This document shows positions 23,989 through 37,129 of a stretch of DNA of 64,000 nt, piece by piece (within the stretch, counting starts at the first letter, position 1; every line of letters starts with the position of its first letter). The notes below the pieces were generated by a model. It had not been told where the DNA came from, did not search any database, and saw nothing but the letters and a program-made list of their open reading frames with translations. A program made the translations under genes and the position numbers. Source of the stretch: Conus ventricosus (lineage: Eukaryota; Mollusca; Gastropoda; Neogastropoda; Conidae); assembly GCA_018398815.1 (NCBI GenBank), contig CM031602.1, forward strand, positions 97,853,981 through 97,917,980, in the 5' to 3' direction.

Positions 23989-24625
23989 ATGGAGCAGACA
24001 ACTTTGGTGTCAATGCCGATGTTAAACTTTATGATAAAATCCCCTCATTGTTCAATGATTTGTGGGCAGACTGGCTGTGGAAAAACAATATTTGTCCTCG
24101 ACCTATTACAAACAGTTTATCGTTTATAATTTTAATCATATAGTAATTTTCTGCCCAACACTTAAATGGAACAAAGCATATAATGATAGAAGGTTTATAT
24201 GGGCGGATGATAACATATATTTAATTGATCCCAGCAATAAGCTGAGTGAGTGTTTAGAACACTTTTATAAATTGTTTGAGGGAACGCAGACGCTATTTAT
24301 TATAGATGACTGTTCGTCAGAAAGAGACATAGTTAAAAAGAGAAACACTTTGTCAAAACTGGCTTTCAGTGGAAGACATGCTGGGATAAGTGTGTGGATT
24401 TTATGTCAAAAATATAACTCCGTTTTAAAAGACTTTAGAGAACAATTAAAGACTATAGTTTTATTTCACATGAAAGACAGAGACGCATTTGATGAATGTA
24501 TGCGCGAAAATGATGTTATTGAAAATGATCAGGAAAAACACAGGATTAAGCAAAAACTAAAATCTGAAAAATTTAGTAAATTAGTATTGAAAACGGATAA
24601 TCCTACACAGTATGTTTGTTTGTAG
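23989..24625 (+). pseudogene. ATP: A32/FtsK-type packaging ATPase, copy A
   Basis: Viral genome-packaging P-loop ATPase. Walker A GQTGCGKT is encoded at ~24063-24086, in a different phase from the long frame 24062-24625. One extra T at about 24122 separates the phases. The long frame carries HIVIFCPTL, Walker B LFIIDDC (~24295-24315), a sensor-like VWILCQKYNS and the C-terminal NPTQYVCL. Unlike copy B, the segment SGRHAGIS is intact. About 245 bp of the 3' end lies inside the right terminal inverted repeat. Confidence 0.88.
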
Positions 24626-24752
24626 ATAATCGTTATTTTTTTGGTTATTGAAATCTTACTTGTCAGAGAACTAATAAACACAGGGTCTAGAGTCAACCGT
24701 CCCGAAACTAGTTGAGGGCGGTTGGGCTAGACCCCGTGTTTATTAGTTCTCT
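24382..24752. repeat. Right terminal inverted repeat of copy A
   Basis: Inverted partner of 7904-8222. The outermost 88 bp (24665-24752) form an imperfect palindrome with arms AGAGAACTAATAAACAC and its complement, plus inner pairing CAACCG/CGGTTG around a CCGAAACTAGTTGAGGG loop. The next ~40 bp are the conserved linker, and the rest is ATPase coding sequence. Confidence 0.9.
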
Positions 24753-25069
24753 TGGGGACTTCCTTCATGTTGGCGACGTAAGCCAAGGGGGAGATAAGAC
24801 ATGACAGATCCGGGTTGATCCGCTGGTCTGATCCACGGTGATCTCCCCTGCCCACCATCCCTGTCCTGTCGCTGATCCCTGACCACCGCATTCCGCGTGC
24901 TGGTCATTCGTTGAACAGGGACTGATCACACGGGGCCGAGGAGATGGTGGACGTGGGCTGTGCTCAGCTAGAGACGCCAGCACTTGGCGACCTTCGGTAC
25001 ACGCTGTCCCCAGCACCAGGAACAAGTCATGTGGCTTGTACACAAACAAGTGAAAGAGATTCAATCAAC

Positions 25070-25072
<3 letters not shown>
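24753..25072. other. Host flank right of copy A
   Basis: Unique, balanced-composition DNA. The minus-strand frame 24765-25064 has no recognisable family. It begins with the putative TGGGG target duplication. Confidence 0.4.

Positions 25073-25162
<90 letters not shown>
25073..25162. repeat. (CT)n microsatellite
   Basis: About 45 CT units. It produces Leu-Ser and Arg-Glu repeat frames on the two strands, which are not genes. Confidence 0.97.
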
Positions 25163-25166
<4 letters not shown>

Positions 25167-27170
25167 GTACATAGTCTGACTCCGCACCTAGCAGTAGAAG
25201 GGGCAAGGATAGTTCCAGGAATAGAATGATAACAAATAAAGAAAAAAAAAATAAAGAAATCCCAAAACCCCGCCTGTTTCTTCCCCTTTATTTCCTTTTC
25301 AAATGTTCGGTTTTTCGCCTTATCGGGAATCTGCAATCGAAAAAAAAAGCTATGATTAGTAAAATGGTTTGGGGCCCCAAGGGTGTGATATTATTAAAAT
25401 TTTTATAATAATTTATTAAATTTATATATATATTTATATTTTTATAATAAACAACAAACTAAAAAATTTCCCAAAGGATAAGTACCGGCACCGTTTCCGA
25501 AATTTTACGGCATTGGTGTTGAATGCGCAAGAAATTGAATTATAAAAAACTGCTTTTAGTCTTAGTTTGAAGAAATTGGGAGATCGCATTCATCCCTGCA
25601 GTGGCGATGATTTGCCTACAACGTATGTGCTTGGTGGTGGAGGGGGAAAAAAAAAAATAAATCTTCTCAAAAATGAGCCTTCAGCAAGCTTTTATTCCCA
25701 AAGGGGGGACATCCCCCAATAGGGGGGGAAACTCACAACATAAACCTGGTATATCCCGATTTTTCGAAACTTGGTGGTTTTCCTCGTGGCAAAAAGTGGT
25801 AATTTGATCCTCTCCCTTTTCTTTTTTAAGAAGAAGCAACCCCAGAAAAGGAATATTATATAAAATATAATATATTTTTTATAAAATTTATATAAATTTA
25901 TTTATATTTTATTTATATTATTTTAAAAATTTTTTAAAATGAAGTGTAAAATCACTAAAGCTTGTTTCAGGATAGTCTCTTCCCAGGATGACTTTTTTGG
26001 GCAGCCCAAGGGTTTTTTATGGCGTGGGGGCCCCTGATTTTAGCACTTTTTTTAAAATTTTTTTAACAAATGTTGCTCCCCAAGGGGTTAGCTTTTTAGT
26101 TTTTTTAAGGACGTTTTTTACTGTTTTTTTAAATATATATATATATATATATATAATATATTTTTAAAAATTATAATATATATATATTTAATATATAAAG
26201 AAAAGTGACCGAAGTTTTAGTCGTGTTATGCTTAGTAGCGTTCATGCTTATTTTAGTCCCTTGGGGGCAAGGGCCGGATAAAAAAAAAGGGCTGTTTTTT
26301 GCTTATCTTTTCCCTTGGAAAAAAAGTTTAACATCATCATCATATCTTCAATCCTCCCCTCTCTCTCCTTCTCTCTCTTTTCCCCTCTCTCCTTCTCTCT
26401 CTCTCTTCTCTCTGTCTGTCTCCTGTCCTCTCTCTCTTCCCTTACTTGTTTTTTTCTCAAATCGTCAACTCTCTCCCCCCTACCCCATCTCTCCAACACA
26501 TGTGTGTGTGTGTTGTGTGTGTGTGGTGGTGTGTGTGGTGTTGGGGTTTGTGTGTGTGTGTTGTGGTGTGATGAGACGACATCCCGGGGGTTGACCCAGG
26601 CTTATTCAACCCAACCTCTGTAATCCACTGGGTTCCCCCCACGTTTATCTCTCTCTCCCCCCCCAGGTGTGTTCCCCACCCCCGCGACTTGGAAACCCGG
26701 GGAAAAACCGGCAGCCAGTAGTTTGCCGGGAACCCCAGAATGGGGGCGGCAGGAAAACACGCCCCCCCTTTTTAAAGACCCCGGTTTATAAAGACCAAAT
26801 CCTTCCCCTGTCAATTGACGTTTGCCCGTTGTTTTCATCCAAACAGTAAAACCTTGGCATTCACCCTGTACAACAACACTTGTTCCTTCCTCCCGCCTCG
26901 GCATGGGGTCCTCCTCGCTTCATCGCAGGGCATCAGGGGCTGCCACCACCACGACCACGGAACGGGAAACCAAAACATGTGCAGGAGCAGGCCCCCCAAA
27001 GACCCATTTTTGGAGGCGCGGTTGAGGGCGGGGGAAAACTCGGGAGGCAGTGCAGGGAGGGTCTCCTCTCGGTTCTTCCGTCCCGCCCTGTGGCCCAAAG
27101 TGACGTAAATAAACCCAGCAGGTCCGTGACGTCACGTGCACCCCCGCCAACAGGGTAAGGCGGTTATGAT
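25163..27170. other. Low-complexity, error-like host sequence
   Basis: No supported gene. Contains AT runs (25420-25440, 25850-25930, 26130-26190), a TC-rich tract (26340-26440) and GT-rich runs (26505-26570). Frequent homopolymer runs of 4-8 bases suggest under-corrected long-read sequence. Confidence 0.5.
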
Positions 27171-27177
27171 GGGACAG

Positions 27178-27395
27178 GGCATGTGAGAAAAGACAGAAAC
27201 AGTTCACCCCCCGGGTGTAACATCAGAACGGGGCGAGAGACAAACAGAAACAAACTATTTACCCCCCGGAGTGTAACATCAGAAAGGCATGAGGAGACAA
27301 GAAAAAAACAATTTACCCCCCGGGTGTAAACAGAAAAAGGGATGAGGAGACAAAAAAAAACAAACCATTTACCGCCCCAGTGTAACATCAGTTTG
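27178..27395. repeat. ~60-bp tandem repeat, about 4 copies
   Basis: Units share TTTACCCCCCGGGTGTAACA followed by an A/G-rich half (GAGACAAACAGAAACAAAC). Directly adjoins the G-rich satellite. Confidence 0.8.
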
Positions 27396-27397
27396 GT

Positions 27398-30300
27398 GGG
27401 GAGGGGGGTTTCCTCCTCCCGGGCCCCGGGAGGGGGAGAAAGAAAGTAGGGGTGGGGAAAGGGGTGTGGGGGTTAAGGGTGGGGAAAGGGGGAAGGGGGG
27501 TGGTAACGGGGGGGGAAAAGGGAATGTGGGGGGTAACGGGTGGGGAAAGGGAAGGGTGGTGGTAAGGGGGGGGAAAGGAAGGGTGGGGTAAGGGGGGGGA
27601 AAGGGAATTTGGGGTGGAAAGGGTGGGGAAAAGGGGAAATTTTTGGTGGAAAAGGGGGGGGAAAGGGAAGTGTGGTGGTAACGGGGGGGGAAGGGAAGTG
27701 TGGGGGAAACGGGGGGGGAAAAGGGGAAAGGGGTGGTGGTAACGGGGGGGGAAAGGGGAAGGGGGTGGTAAGGGTGGGAAAGGGGAAGGGTGGGGGTAAG
27801 GGTGGGAAAGGAAGGGTGGTGGTAACGGGTGGGGAAAGGGGGAAGGGTGGGGGTAACGGGGGGGGAAAGATAAGGGGGGTGGTAAGGGGGGGGAAAGGGA
27901 AGGGTGGTGGTAAGGGGGGGAAGGGGGGAAGGGGGGGGGGAAACGGGGGGGGAAAAGGGGGAGGGTGGTGGTAAGGGGGGGGAAAGGGGGGGGTGGGGGT
28001 AACGGTGGGGAAAGGGGGGTGGTGGTAATGGGGGGGGGAAAGGGGGGGGGGTGGTAATAGGGGGGGAAGGGGGGGTGGTTAATAGGGGGGAAAAGGGGGG
28101 TGGTGGTAAGGGTGGGAAAGGGAGGGGTATTAAATAGTGGGGAAAGGGATTTTGGTGTAATGTAAAAAATTTTTTAATAGGGGGGGAAGGGAGGGGTGGT
28201 CGTAATGGGGGGGAAAGGGGGGGGTGGTGGAAAACGTGGGGGGAAGGGAGGGTGGTGGTAACGTGGGGGGAAAGGGGAAGGGGTGATGGTAACGTGGGGG
28301 AAAGGAAGGGTGGGGGTAAGGGGGGGGAAAGGGAGGGTGGTGGAAACGTGTGGGAAGGGGGGGAGGGGTGGTGTAAGTGGGGGGAAAAGGGAGGGTGGTG
28401 GTAACGGGTGGGGAAAGGGGGGGGGTGGATGTAATAGGGGGGGAAAGGGGGGGGTGGTGGTAATGGGGGGGAAGGGGGGGGTGGTGGTAACGGGGGGGAA
28501 AAAGGGAGGGGGGTGGCAACGGTGGGGAAAAAGGGGGGGGGGTGGTAAAAGGGGGGGGAAAGGGATGGTGGTAACGGGGGGGGAAAAGGGGGGGGTGGGG
28601 GTTTTAAGGGTGGGGAAAGGGGGGGGTGGGGGGTAATAGGGGGGGAAAGGGGAGGGGGGGTGGTAATAGGGGGGAAAAAGGGAGGGTGGTGGAAGGGGGG
28701 GGAAAAAAGGGAGGGGTGGTGCAAGGGTGGGGAAAAGGGGAGGGGGGGTGGTTAGGGGGGGAAAAGGGGGGGGGGGGGGAATAGGGGGGGGAAAGGGAGG
28801 GGGTGGTAATAGGGGGGAAAGGGGGGGTGGGGGGTAAGGGGGAAAAAGGGGAGGGTGGGGGTTGGTGGGGAAAGGGGGGGGGTGGTAATAGGGGGGGGAA
28901 AGGGGGGGGTGGTTAATAGGTGGGGAAAGGGAGGGGTGGGTTAAGGGGGGGGAAAGGGGAGGGGGGGTTTAATAGGTGGGGAAAGGGGGGGGGGGTAATG
29001 GGGGAAAGGGGGGGGTGGGGTAATGGGTGGGAAAGGGGGGGGTGGGGGTAACGGGGGGGAAAAAGGGAGGGTGTGGTAATGGGGGGGGGGAAAAGGGAGG
29101 GGGGGTGGAAATAGGGGGGGAAAAGGAGGGGGGGTAATGGGTGGGGAAAAAGGGGGGGGTGGGGGTAAGGGGGGGGAAAGGGGGGGGTGTGGAAAGGGGG
29201 GGAAAAGGGGAGGGGTGGGGGAAAACGGGGGGAAAGGGGAGGGTTGGAACGGGGGGGGGAAAAGGGGGGGGTGGGGGTAATAGGGGGGAAAAGGGGGGGT
29301 GGGTAATAGGTGGGGAAAGGGGGGGTGGTGAATAGGGGGGAAAAAGGGAGGGGTGGTGGAAATAGGTGGGGAAAGGGGGGTGGTGGTAACGGGGGGAAAG
29401 GGGGGGGTGGGGGTAATAGGGGGGGAAAGGGAGGGGGGGTGGTAACGGGGGGGAAAGGGGGGGGTGGTGGAACGGGGGGGGGAAAGGGAGGGGGGGTGGT
29501 AACGGGGGGGGGAAAGGGGAAGGGGGGGTGGTAATGGGTGGGGAAAGGGGGGTGGGTGGTAATGGGTGGGGAAAAGGGGGGGGGGTGGAAGGGTGGGGAA
29601 AGGGAGGGGTGGGGGAAAAGGGGGGGGAAAGGGGGGGGTGGGGGAAACGGGGGGGGGAAAGGGGAGGGGGGGGTGGAAATAGGGGGGGAAAGGGGAAGGG
29701 GGTGGTAAATAGGTGGGGAAAGGGAGGGGTGGGGGTAAGGGTGGGGAAAGGGGGGGGGTGGGGGTAATGGGTGGGGAAGGGGGGGGTGGTGTAACGGGTG
29801 GGGGAAAAGGGGTGGGGGTAATGGGTGGGGAAAGGGAGGGGGGGGGTAATAGGGGGGGAAAGGGAGGGGGTTTAAACGGGGGGGGGAAAGGGGAGGGTGG
29901 TGGTTAGGGGGGAAAGGGGGGGGTGGGGGTAAGGGTGGGGAAAGGGAAGGGGGGTGGAAAAGGGGTTTGGGGAAAAGGGGGGGTGGTGGAAAAAGGGGGG
30001 GGAAAAGGGGAGGGTGGGGAATAGGGGGGGAAAAGGGGGGGTGGGGTAAGGGGTGGGAAAGGAGGGTGGGGGTTAACGGGTTGGGGAAAAGGGGGGGGGT
30101 GGTGGTAAGGTGGGGAAAGGGGGGGGGGTGGTAATAGGTGGGGAAAGGGGAGGGGTGGTGGTAACGTGGGGGAAAAGGGAGGGGTGGTGGAAATAGGGGG
30201 GGGAAGGGAGGGTGGTGGTTAAGGGGTGGGGAAAGGGGGGGGGTGGTAAAGGTGGGGAAGGGGGGGTGGTGGTTAGGGTGGGAAAGGGAGGGGTGGGGGT

Positions 30301-30525
30301 AATAGGTGGGAAAGGGAGGGTGGTGGTAATAGGTGGGGGAAAGGGGAGGGTGGTGGGTAATGGGTGGGAAAGGGGGGGTGGGGTAATGGGTGGGAAGGAG
30401 GGGGTGGTAAGGGGGGGGAAAGGGGGGGGGTGGTGGAAAAAGGGTTGGGGAAAAAAGGGGGGTGGGGGTAATGGGGGGAAAGGGAGGGTGGTGGTAACTG
30501 GGGGGGAAAGGGAGGGGTGGGGGGT
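27398..30525. repeat. 3.1-kb G-rich satellite (~22-25-bp unit)
   Basis: More than 120 degenerate units of roughly GGTGGTAAYGGGGGGGAAAG. The plus strand is almost entirely purine with runs of 4-9 G, so it is a dense potential G-quadruplex region. The long minus-strand Pro/Ser/Thr frame (27369-28724) and the Gly/Lys frames are products of the repeat and not proteins. G-run lengths are unreliable if the reads were noisy. Confidence 0.95.
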
Positions 30526-33500
30526 TTAAAATGCCCGATGAGTGCCGAAGTAGGGGGAGAAATGTGAAATCGTGGAAGCATTTCTGCTTACCCTGTTCTT
30601 AAATCTGAAACGAATATCTACGCACCCAGATTTTTCAAAAAAGAAAGAAAAAAATAAGCTTAAAAGTGAACAAAAAACTTATGAAAAAGGACGGGTGAAG
30701 ATGCAGAGGGGAGAGGGAGGTGAAAAAGCGGGACGGACGGCGACGGACAGTTTTGTAGACAGGAAGACGGTAAGTGGACAGACAGACTGAAAAAAAAAAA
30801 ATCAAACGTTTTCACACCCCACACACACCACACCCCACACACACACCACAACCCCACACCACAAGAGAACGGGCACAGGTCGTGGGACTCAAGGTCTGAC
30901 CGTGGGTCTAAAAAACAGATGTGACACTCTGTGTTTTGTCCAAATCTTTCCTTTTTCCCTTTCTTTTTACTTTTTTTGCCCCTTTTTCCCCTTCTTTGTT
31001 TTTCTTTGTCCTTCTTTGTTTACTTTCTTTGTCCCCCTTTTGTTTTCTTTTTTTGCCCTTTCCTTTTGTTTATCTTTTTTGTTTTCTTCCCTTTTTTTTC
31101 CCTCTACCCCTGCCATTTTCCCCTCATTTCGAGCAGACGTGGTGTACTTTTAAGGCCTAAACCGTACCTAAAAAATGTCTTCTAAATAAAATCGATACGA
31201 TGATGACATAAAATGACGATGATGCACTGTCGCTTTTCTTCTTCTTCTTCTTTTTTTCTTCTTTTTCTTTTTTCTTTTTTTTTTTCTTTTTTTTCTTTCT
31301 TTTTTTTTCTTTTTTTTTCTTTTCTTTCTTTACTTTTTTTTTTTTTTTTTGGTTGCCCTATGCCCCTTTTCATATTCCCGAACCGAGGATACGGGTTGCT
31401 CTACGGTTGATCAGAAAACTGAGGTGATCCCCGAAACGCTTTTTGTGGTAGGGGGATTTTGCCCCCTGTGGCCCCCGTCTCATTTCTGGAGCCGCTAAAC
31501 TCGCCTACCTATGAGTTTATAGAAGACGGCAAGGGCCAAAAAAATCACAGAGATATGTTTTGATGGGACGAACCATTTCCACCCAGCAATTTCCCCGTAA
31601 ATCTTTTGAAAGGGAGCAAAGCGCCCCTAATAGAATAGTCTCGATCGTTAGCATGAAACTGATCGAACTGGGCAACGCTAAAACCACTGACCTTACGAGT
31701 CGGTACTAATACCCGGTCTGTCGGGGGCATGGGTTTTTTGTCCATTTCCTTCACGTGCAGGGCCTTCAAACCCCCAATGTTCCGACCATTTTCCGTGGGG
31801 ACACTTCTCCCCCCTTTGTGTTCGAGGCTGACCACCAGCCTTGGTGACGGGTCACAACCCCCCGGGGTCTTACGGCGCCCTACGCCGGGCCCTCTAGTCT
31901 TCCACTTCGCATCGTCAACGCAACAAGCTGCCTTCACCGCGCGGTTGGTGCACGGCTCGCGCCGCTGGGGGTGGGGGGCGGTGGGCGGCGGGCCGGAGAA
32001 CTCCTACGATGACGGGCCCTCACCGCCCCGGGCCCCCCGGGAAAGAACCAGGTTTTTCGTCCGAGGGGGCGGGGCCAAATCTGCCCATGGGAGTCTCTGC
32101 AGTTCTCTGGCTTCATGGCTGGGGATCTGAACTGGGGGGGCGTGAGGGGGAGGGCCTGTGGGTGCAGCACAAATGGATGTCCAAGGCTTTCTTAAGGAGT
32201 CGGTATTTTTTACCTGGGCAATTAGATTTTTTTATTGTGTCTGAAAATTGTTCCCCGTTTCTTTTGTCGGCCTCAAGGTTCAAGCCCGGTGGTTCCAAAC
32301 AGAAGATTTAAAAACAAAGGAATGGGACATTTTTTGGCGGAAGCTGGCGCAAAGTAGGGTCACGGTTGAGTGCAAAGGGCCCGAAAAGTGACGTCAACTG
32401 AGGGGAAGGTCATGTATTTTAGATTATGATTTCATCGGGGAAATCCCCCAAAAAAGGGAAATGATTTTACAGGGTTTTTTTTTTTTGATCAATTATTAGT
32501 TTAGCATTAAACCTGGGTAAATTTATGGTGGCCTAAACGCTTACAGGATTATACAGTGTTTTATAGGCAACTCCTAATTTGGCGTGGGCTTTGGGGAGTG
32601 GCTTAAGTCCTGGTAGCTTTGGCACGTGGTGGCGTGGTCATGGGGTTGTAGTGTTGAAGCGAATGGCGCTGGGTGGAGGGATGGGCGGCCCTTATGTTTG
32701 GGATGATGATGATGTGATGTGAGGGTGAGTGACTTTTGATGTATGCTGGGGGGGTCTCTGTGTTGGGGGGTAGGGTCAGGGGCTGGTTTTAGGGAGTAAA
32801 AAATAACGCCCTTTTGGGATGATGGGGATGTCGTGAGGGGGGGCAGGGGTCAGGGCTGGGGTTTGCGGGCGGGGAAGGAAGACGTTAGGTGACGTGAGCA
32901 CGTGGGCGTCATTTCAATGTTGGGTTCGTTTAGTTCCAGTTAATGACCAATTGTATTCCCAATAGGGTCCCCTGGGGGGTTGGTATTTTTTGGGTGACAA
33001 AGTTTATCGCGTTTTGGAATATTTCCGTGACATCCTTTGGGGCGAGGTCAAAGAGTCAGTCTGTTACTCCACCTTTTGAAAATGCGAGGCAGCAGAATTC
33101 TTTATCCCTTAGCTTTAAATCATGCGCAGTGTTATCTCAAAAAAGTAGGGATGGGTTTAGCGTATATGGACCCGTCCGCACGCAGTGAAACCCCTTCCAT
33201 GAAACGAAACTGAAAAACTGAAATTTTAACATGCACTCAAGGGGAAAATCTCACACCTGCAATTTTTGGGTTTCCCCCTTGGTTTTTTGTTTTTAAAGGG
33301 TTTCTGGGATATTTTCGGTAGGGACTGTGACCTGTTATTTTCTTATTTTTAAGTAAAAAGGCGAGGGGGGGACATGCCCCCGGGTTTTGGGCCCCTTTTT
33401 TCCGATATTGTCCAAAATGTTTCTCTTCTTTCAGTCGGGGGGTTTTTACACACAGCTAGGTGAAAGTCGCCCCAAAGATTGCGCGGTTTTTTTGTTACTT

Positions 33501-33655
33501 GTAATAGGTGTGTTGATTTAAGCCTTTGGGGTTATGGCATAGATTGTCAGTTGGGGTTGATGTCGTCACAAAATTTTCAGTTCTGGGGGTTACCTTTTTT
33601 CTTAAAAACTATTTTAAAGTATAAGAACATGGGGCAATGATTTTCCAATATTTGG
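30526..33655. other. Host sequence with polypyrimidine tracts and a GC-rich block
   Basis: No supported gene. It holds a T-rich tract (30945-31110), TTC/T-rich runs (31225-31352) and a GC-rich block (31780-32160) whose frames show no family. The minus frame 31545-31937 is open for 130 codons in GC-rich DNA but I recognise nothing in it. Confidence 0.4.
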
Positions 33656-34620
33656 AATGGGGTGCGTGTGTCGTGTGTGTGGTTTGGGGCGCGCCGCGTG
33701 CGTGCGTGCGAGGTGCGTCCCTCCTTGCGTGTGTTGTAGTGTGTGTGTGTGTGTGGCGCGCTCGCGTTGTGTGTGGTTTGTGGTGTTGTGTGTGTGGGTG
33801 TGTGTGTTTGTGTGTGGTGTGGTGGTTTTGTTGTATATATTTTTGTTTGTATAGCTTTATCTTATCGTTTATTTAGTTTTTTAAAACAAATTTTTTTGCC
33901 GTTATCACATGAGGCATTAAGCGTTAACCCCTTAAAACAAAAATGTAAAGTTCATATCAAACGTCTGTATTAAAAGGGAAGGAGTTGGTTTTAACAACGG
34001 AATGTTCATATCAAAACGTTTGTTTTAAGAGCAAAGGGAGCTATGTGTTTAAGAAAAGATTACGCTTGACGTTTGCGAAAAAATTTTTTTGGTAATTTTT
34101 TGGTTATGAAATTTTGTCGATCAAAATTTTTCTTTAGGGGGTCCGTCACGGAGTTTTTTTAGAAGAATGAAAAGGGCTGCACAGAGAGTCCATCTGTGGC
34201 AACAGTTTGTTCACAAAGGGGTGAATTACATGCTGCGGAACATAAATTACCGTCACTGTTTTGCCCATCGCACATAATACCGCAAAACGCCGCATCAGCA
34301 TGCGCGCGCGCGCCACACCACACACACACGCACGCTCGCCGTTGCACGCTCGCAGCACGCGCGTGTACGCACCACGCCAAAAAACACACACACACCACGG
34401 CCAACGTCACCGCACGCACGCAAGCACGCACGCAGTCATGGGACGCAGCAACACACCACACACGCACCGCACACGCACTCACAAATACACAACCAAACCC
34501 CTTTTGGGCACGCTACGCCGCCGCACGCGCACGCACCACGCAGCCGCACGCACTACACCACACAACACACACACACCAAAACACACCAAAAAGTAGTATC
34601 GAAGTGCGAGCGATATGACT
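33656..34620. repeat. GT-rich and CA/CG-rich microsatellite tracts
   Basis: 33656-33835 is GT-rich with GTGCG interruptions. 34300-34600 is the CA/CGCA-rich equivalent on the same strand. The AT-rich DNA between them contains two near-repeats of GTTCATATCAAAACGT. Cys/Val and His/Thr-rich frames across them are artefacts. Confidence 0.8.
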
Positions 34621-34654
34621 GCATAAAAAAAGGCAAAAGGTTAAACAGACTAAA

Positions 34655-34785
34655 ATTCCACAACCCGACTGTAACATTTTTTTACAACCCCGACTGTAAC
34701 ATTCCACAACCCAGATGTAACATTACTACAACCCAACTGTAACTTACCCCAACCCACTGTAACATTCCCCAACCCCGACAAAAAC
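34655..34785. repeat. ~23-bp tandem repeat
   Basis: About five units of CCACAACCCGACTGTAACAT with small variations. Confidence 0.75.
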
Positions 34786-35654
34786 CACACACTGTTCCCG
34801 AAAAAAGTGCAGGGGTGTGCTCATGTTGTAAGCCTCAGTTTCGATTCATTAAAAATTTGTTTGTGCTGTATAATTCCGACCGTTTCGTTTGTTCTTGTGT
34901 TGTGTGTGTGTGGGGGTGTGTGGTTGTGCGTGTGGGTGTGTGTTGTGTGGTGTTGTATTAAAATGGAACTGTTTTGAAAGAGAAAATCAATCGTTTAAAA
35001 AATTTAATTTTTTTCATGAAGGATGTCAAATATGTTGTTGCTTAGCTCGTGCACAAAATGACTCGTTTCAACCCCGGGAACTTTATGGATGTATGCGTTG
35101 TCTGCCAAAAGATGCTGAAAGACTTTCGGACTGTGTCACAGTAAACAACGTCGCAGGTTTACCATTGCCGGAATGATCATTCATGAATTTTTTTTTCGAA
35201 ATGTTACGGACGGTGGGTGCGTTGTTTACTGTCTGACTCCACTTCAAAAATTTGGATGCGTTTTTAAAATTTTTTTCCACACACACCCAAACCCCCCGAA
35301 CATGGGAAACCCGGCAACACACAAGTTAATTTCTTTCTTTTATATGTGCAGAACACCCCAGACACATATTTCCCTTATATAAAATTTAAAAGGCACAAAA
35401 CCAATACACGCCACCCCAAAAAAAGGGCATACGACAACACAGGAAGCTTTAACCGTCGCCCCCCCCAAATGAAAATAAAATTTTTTTCTTTTTGGGGCAG
35501 ACCTCACGGGGACCGTCAGTAGTGTCCAAAAGCACAGTCCCCACAGCTGGGTGCAAAAGCCCAAGTCACAGTTCACACGGCAAGCAAGCCCTTCATAATA
35601 CAGTTCGTGGAGTCCCACAGGGTAATCCCACACAGCAGACAAACCAATACCCAC

Positions 35655-36085
35655 CTGGCGGTAACCTTTCCCCGCGTCTTGATGGAAAAAACCCGAGGCC
35701 TTTCCCAAATCCCTTCTGACCCGGGGCACCTCCCAGCGTTTTGGGGGAATCCTGAGGCCCCCTTTTTGAATAATTCCACATGACCTGGGGGGTCAGCCTC
35801 TCCCCTTTCTTTAGGAGAATCCTGAGGCCCTTTTCGGGCATTTCCCCTATCCCCCGGCGGTCAGCCTCTCCCCCATCGCTTGACGGGAAAACCCGAGGCC
35901 CTTTATTAATAATTCCATATGCCTGGCGGGCAGCCTCTCCACGTCGTTTGCGGAGAAACCTGAGGCCCTTTATTACTAATTCCCTAGCCTGGGGGTCAGC
36001 CTTCCACGTCGTCTTGAGGAGAATCCTGAGGCCTTTTCGCATAATCCCTACTGCCTGGCGGCAGTTCTCCACGTGCTTGACGGAG
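35655..36085. repeat. ~73-bp satellite (first, noisy copy)
   Basis: Same array as 42066-42540, with many homopolymer-type differences. Units contain CCTGGCGGTCAGCCTCTCC-like and GAATCCTGAGGCCCTTT blocks. Confidence 0.85.
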
Positions 36086-37129
36086 ACAGCGGCTGGGGCA
36101 GGGGGTGTCCCCTCAAACCCCCGGGGGTCACCCTTCAGGCCGGACTCAGGGCCTCACCCACACCCGGGGAACTGTATAACTCCTTGATTACTAGCCTACT
36201 TCCTAAATTGATCGCCTTTTTTTTTCACTGCAGCCACTCTTCCATAATAGTTTACTGGAATTTTGGGAAAATTACCCAAACAAAATTTTCAAGTTTTAAA
36301 AACAATGGGTGATTTTCAATGAAAAATTTTTCGATTTGCACCCTGATGATTAAAAGAAGAAAAAAGATTTTCCCCCGTAAAATTTTCCAAAGTACCAAGA
36401 ATACAATTATACACAAAAAGGAAAGATTTCAAATTGGTCCCCTTTTTTTCAAAAAAAAGAAATGTTTTTTTCTTTCCTCTCTCATCCTTGACGTGTCCAC
36501 AACAGGGATCAAATACATTTACAAAAATTTTTACACAAAAAATTTCATTTCTCTCCCGAGGTCACCAACACTACATGTTTAAACTTCAGGGAAAAAAAAA
36601 AAACAAAGTTCTTTTTTTCAGTAAAAATGATTTAATTTGACCCCTTTCCCCCCCTCACATGCAAAACATATATTCTCTCTGCCTCCACTACTCCATTCTT
36701 CATCCCCTCTCGACTCACAATTCCTAACCACAACTTTCCCACAGTGCCCCTTTTCCGTCAAGTCTTGTCAATCCAAGATAATCAAGGGAACAATTTTAAT
36801 ATTTTGGGGCTTCACAAGAAAATGGAAACCACCTGTATAGGAAAAATAAAACCCTTAATACTAACCCTAACTACCCAAAAACAATTGCCACCCCAAAAAC
36901 TAAGTTTTCAGTCTCTCTTGGGTCCGTAGGGTGTTTCCAGGGCCCGGGAAATTAGAGACCGAAAGGAAATCCCGTACGTACTGACAAAAAAAACGCGGGG
37001 GGAGTACTGCGGGCAAAGTTTAGAGGTGAAAGGCAAACTTTTGCTACCTCGAAAAATGTCCCCCCAAATTTGGGACCGGGCAAAAATGGCCCGTCAAGGA
37101 AGGCGAGATGGCTTTGTGAGCTGATTTGG
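36086..37129. other. Host flank, duplicated at 42541-43600
   Basis: AT-rich sequence without a supported gene. It matches the second flank throughout. Confidence 0.5.

Larger units (their letters stand above)
7904..24752 (-). mobile_element. Polinton/Maverick copy A (decayed)
   Basis: A 16.85-kb element (about 15.2 kb without its Tc1 insertion) running in the opposite direction to copy B. It begins AGAGAACTA, ends TAGTTCTCT and has long terminal inverted repeats. Homologous genes appear in mirror order: four small proteins, integrase, PolB, major capsid, coiled-coil/membrane protein, membrane-anchored protein, candidate minor capsid and packaging ATPase. PolB plus a retroviral-type integrase plus an A32-like ATPase plus capsid genes defines Polintons/adintoviruses. 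Nearly every gene has frameshifts, so the copy is old or poorly sequenced. Compared with copy B, the left arm (8040-9560) is inverted. Confidence 0.93.

Noticed and set aside
25061..25336. Arg-Glu and Leu-Ser repeat frames
   Set aside because: Produced by the (CT)n microsatellite.
27369..28724. 451-aa proline-rich minus-strand frame
   Set aside because: It lies wholly in the G-rich satellite. The complement of GGG/GGT/GGGAAA units gives Pro/Ser/Thr codons in every phase, and there is no non-repetitive domain.
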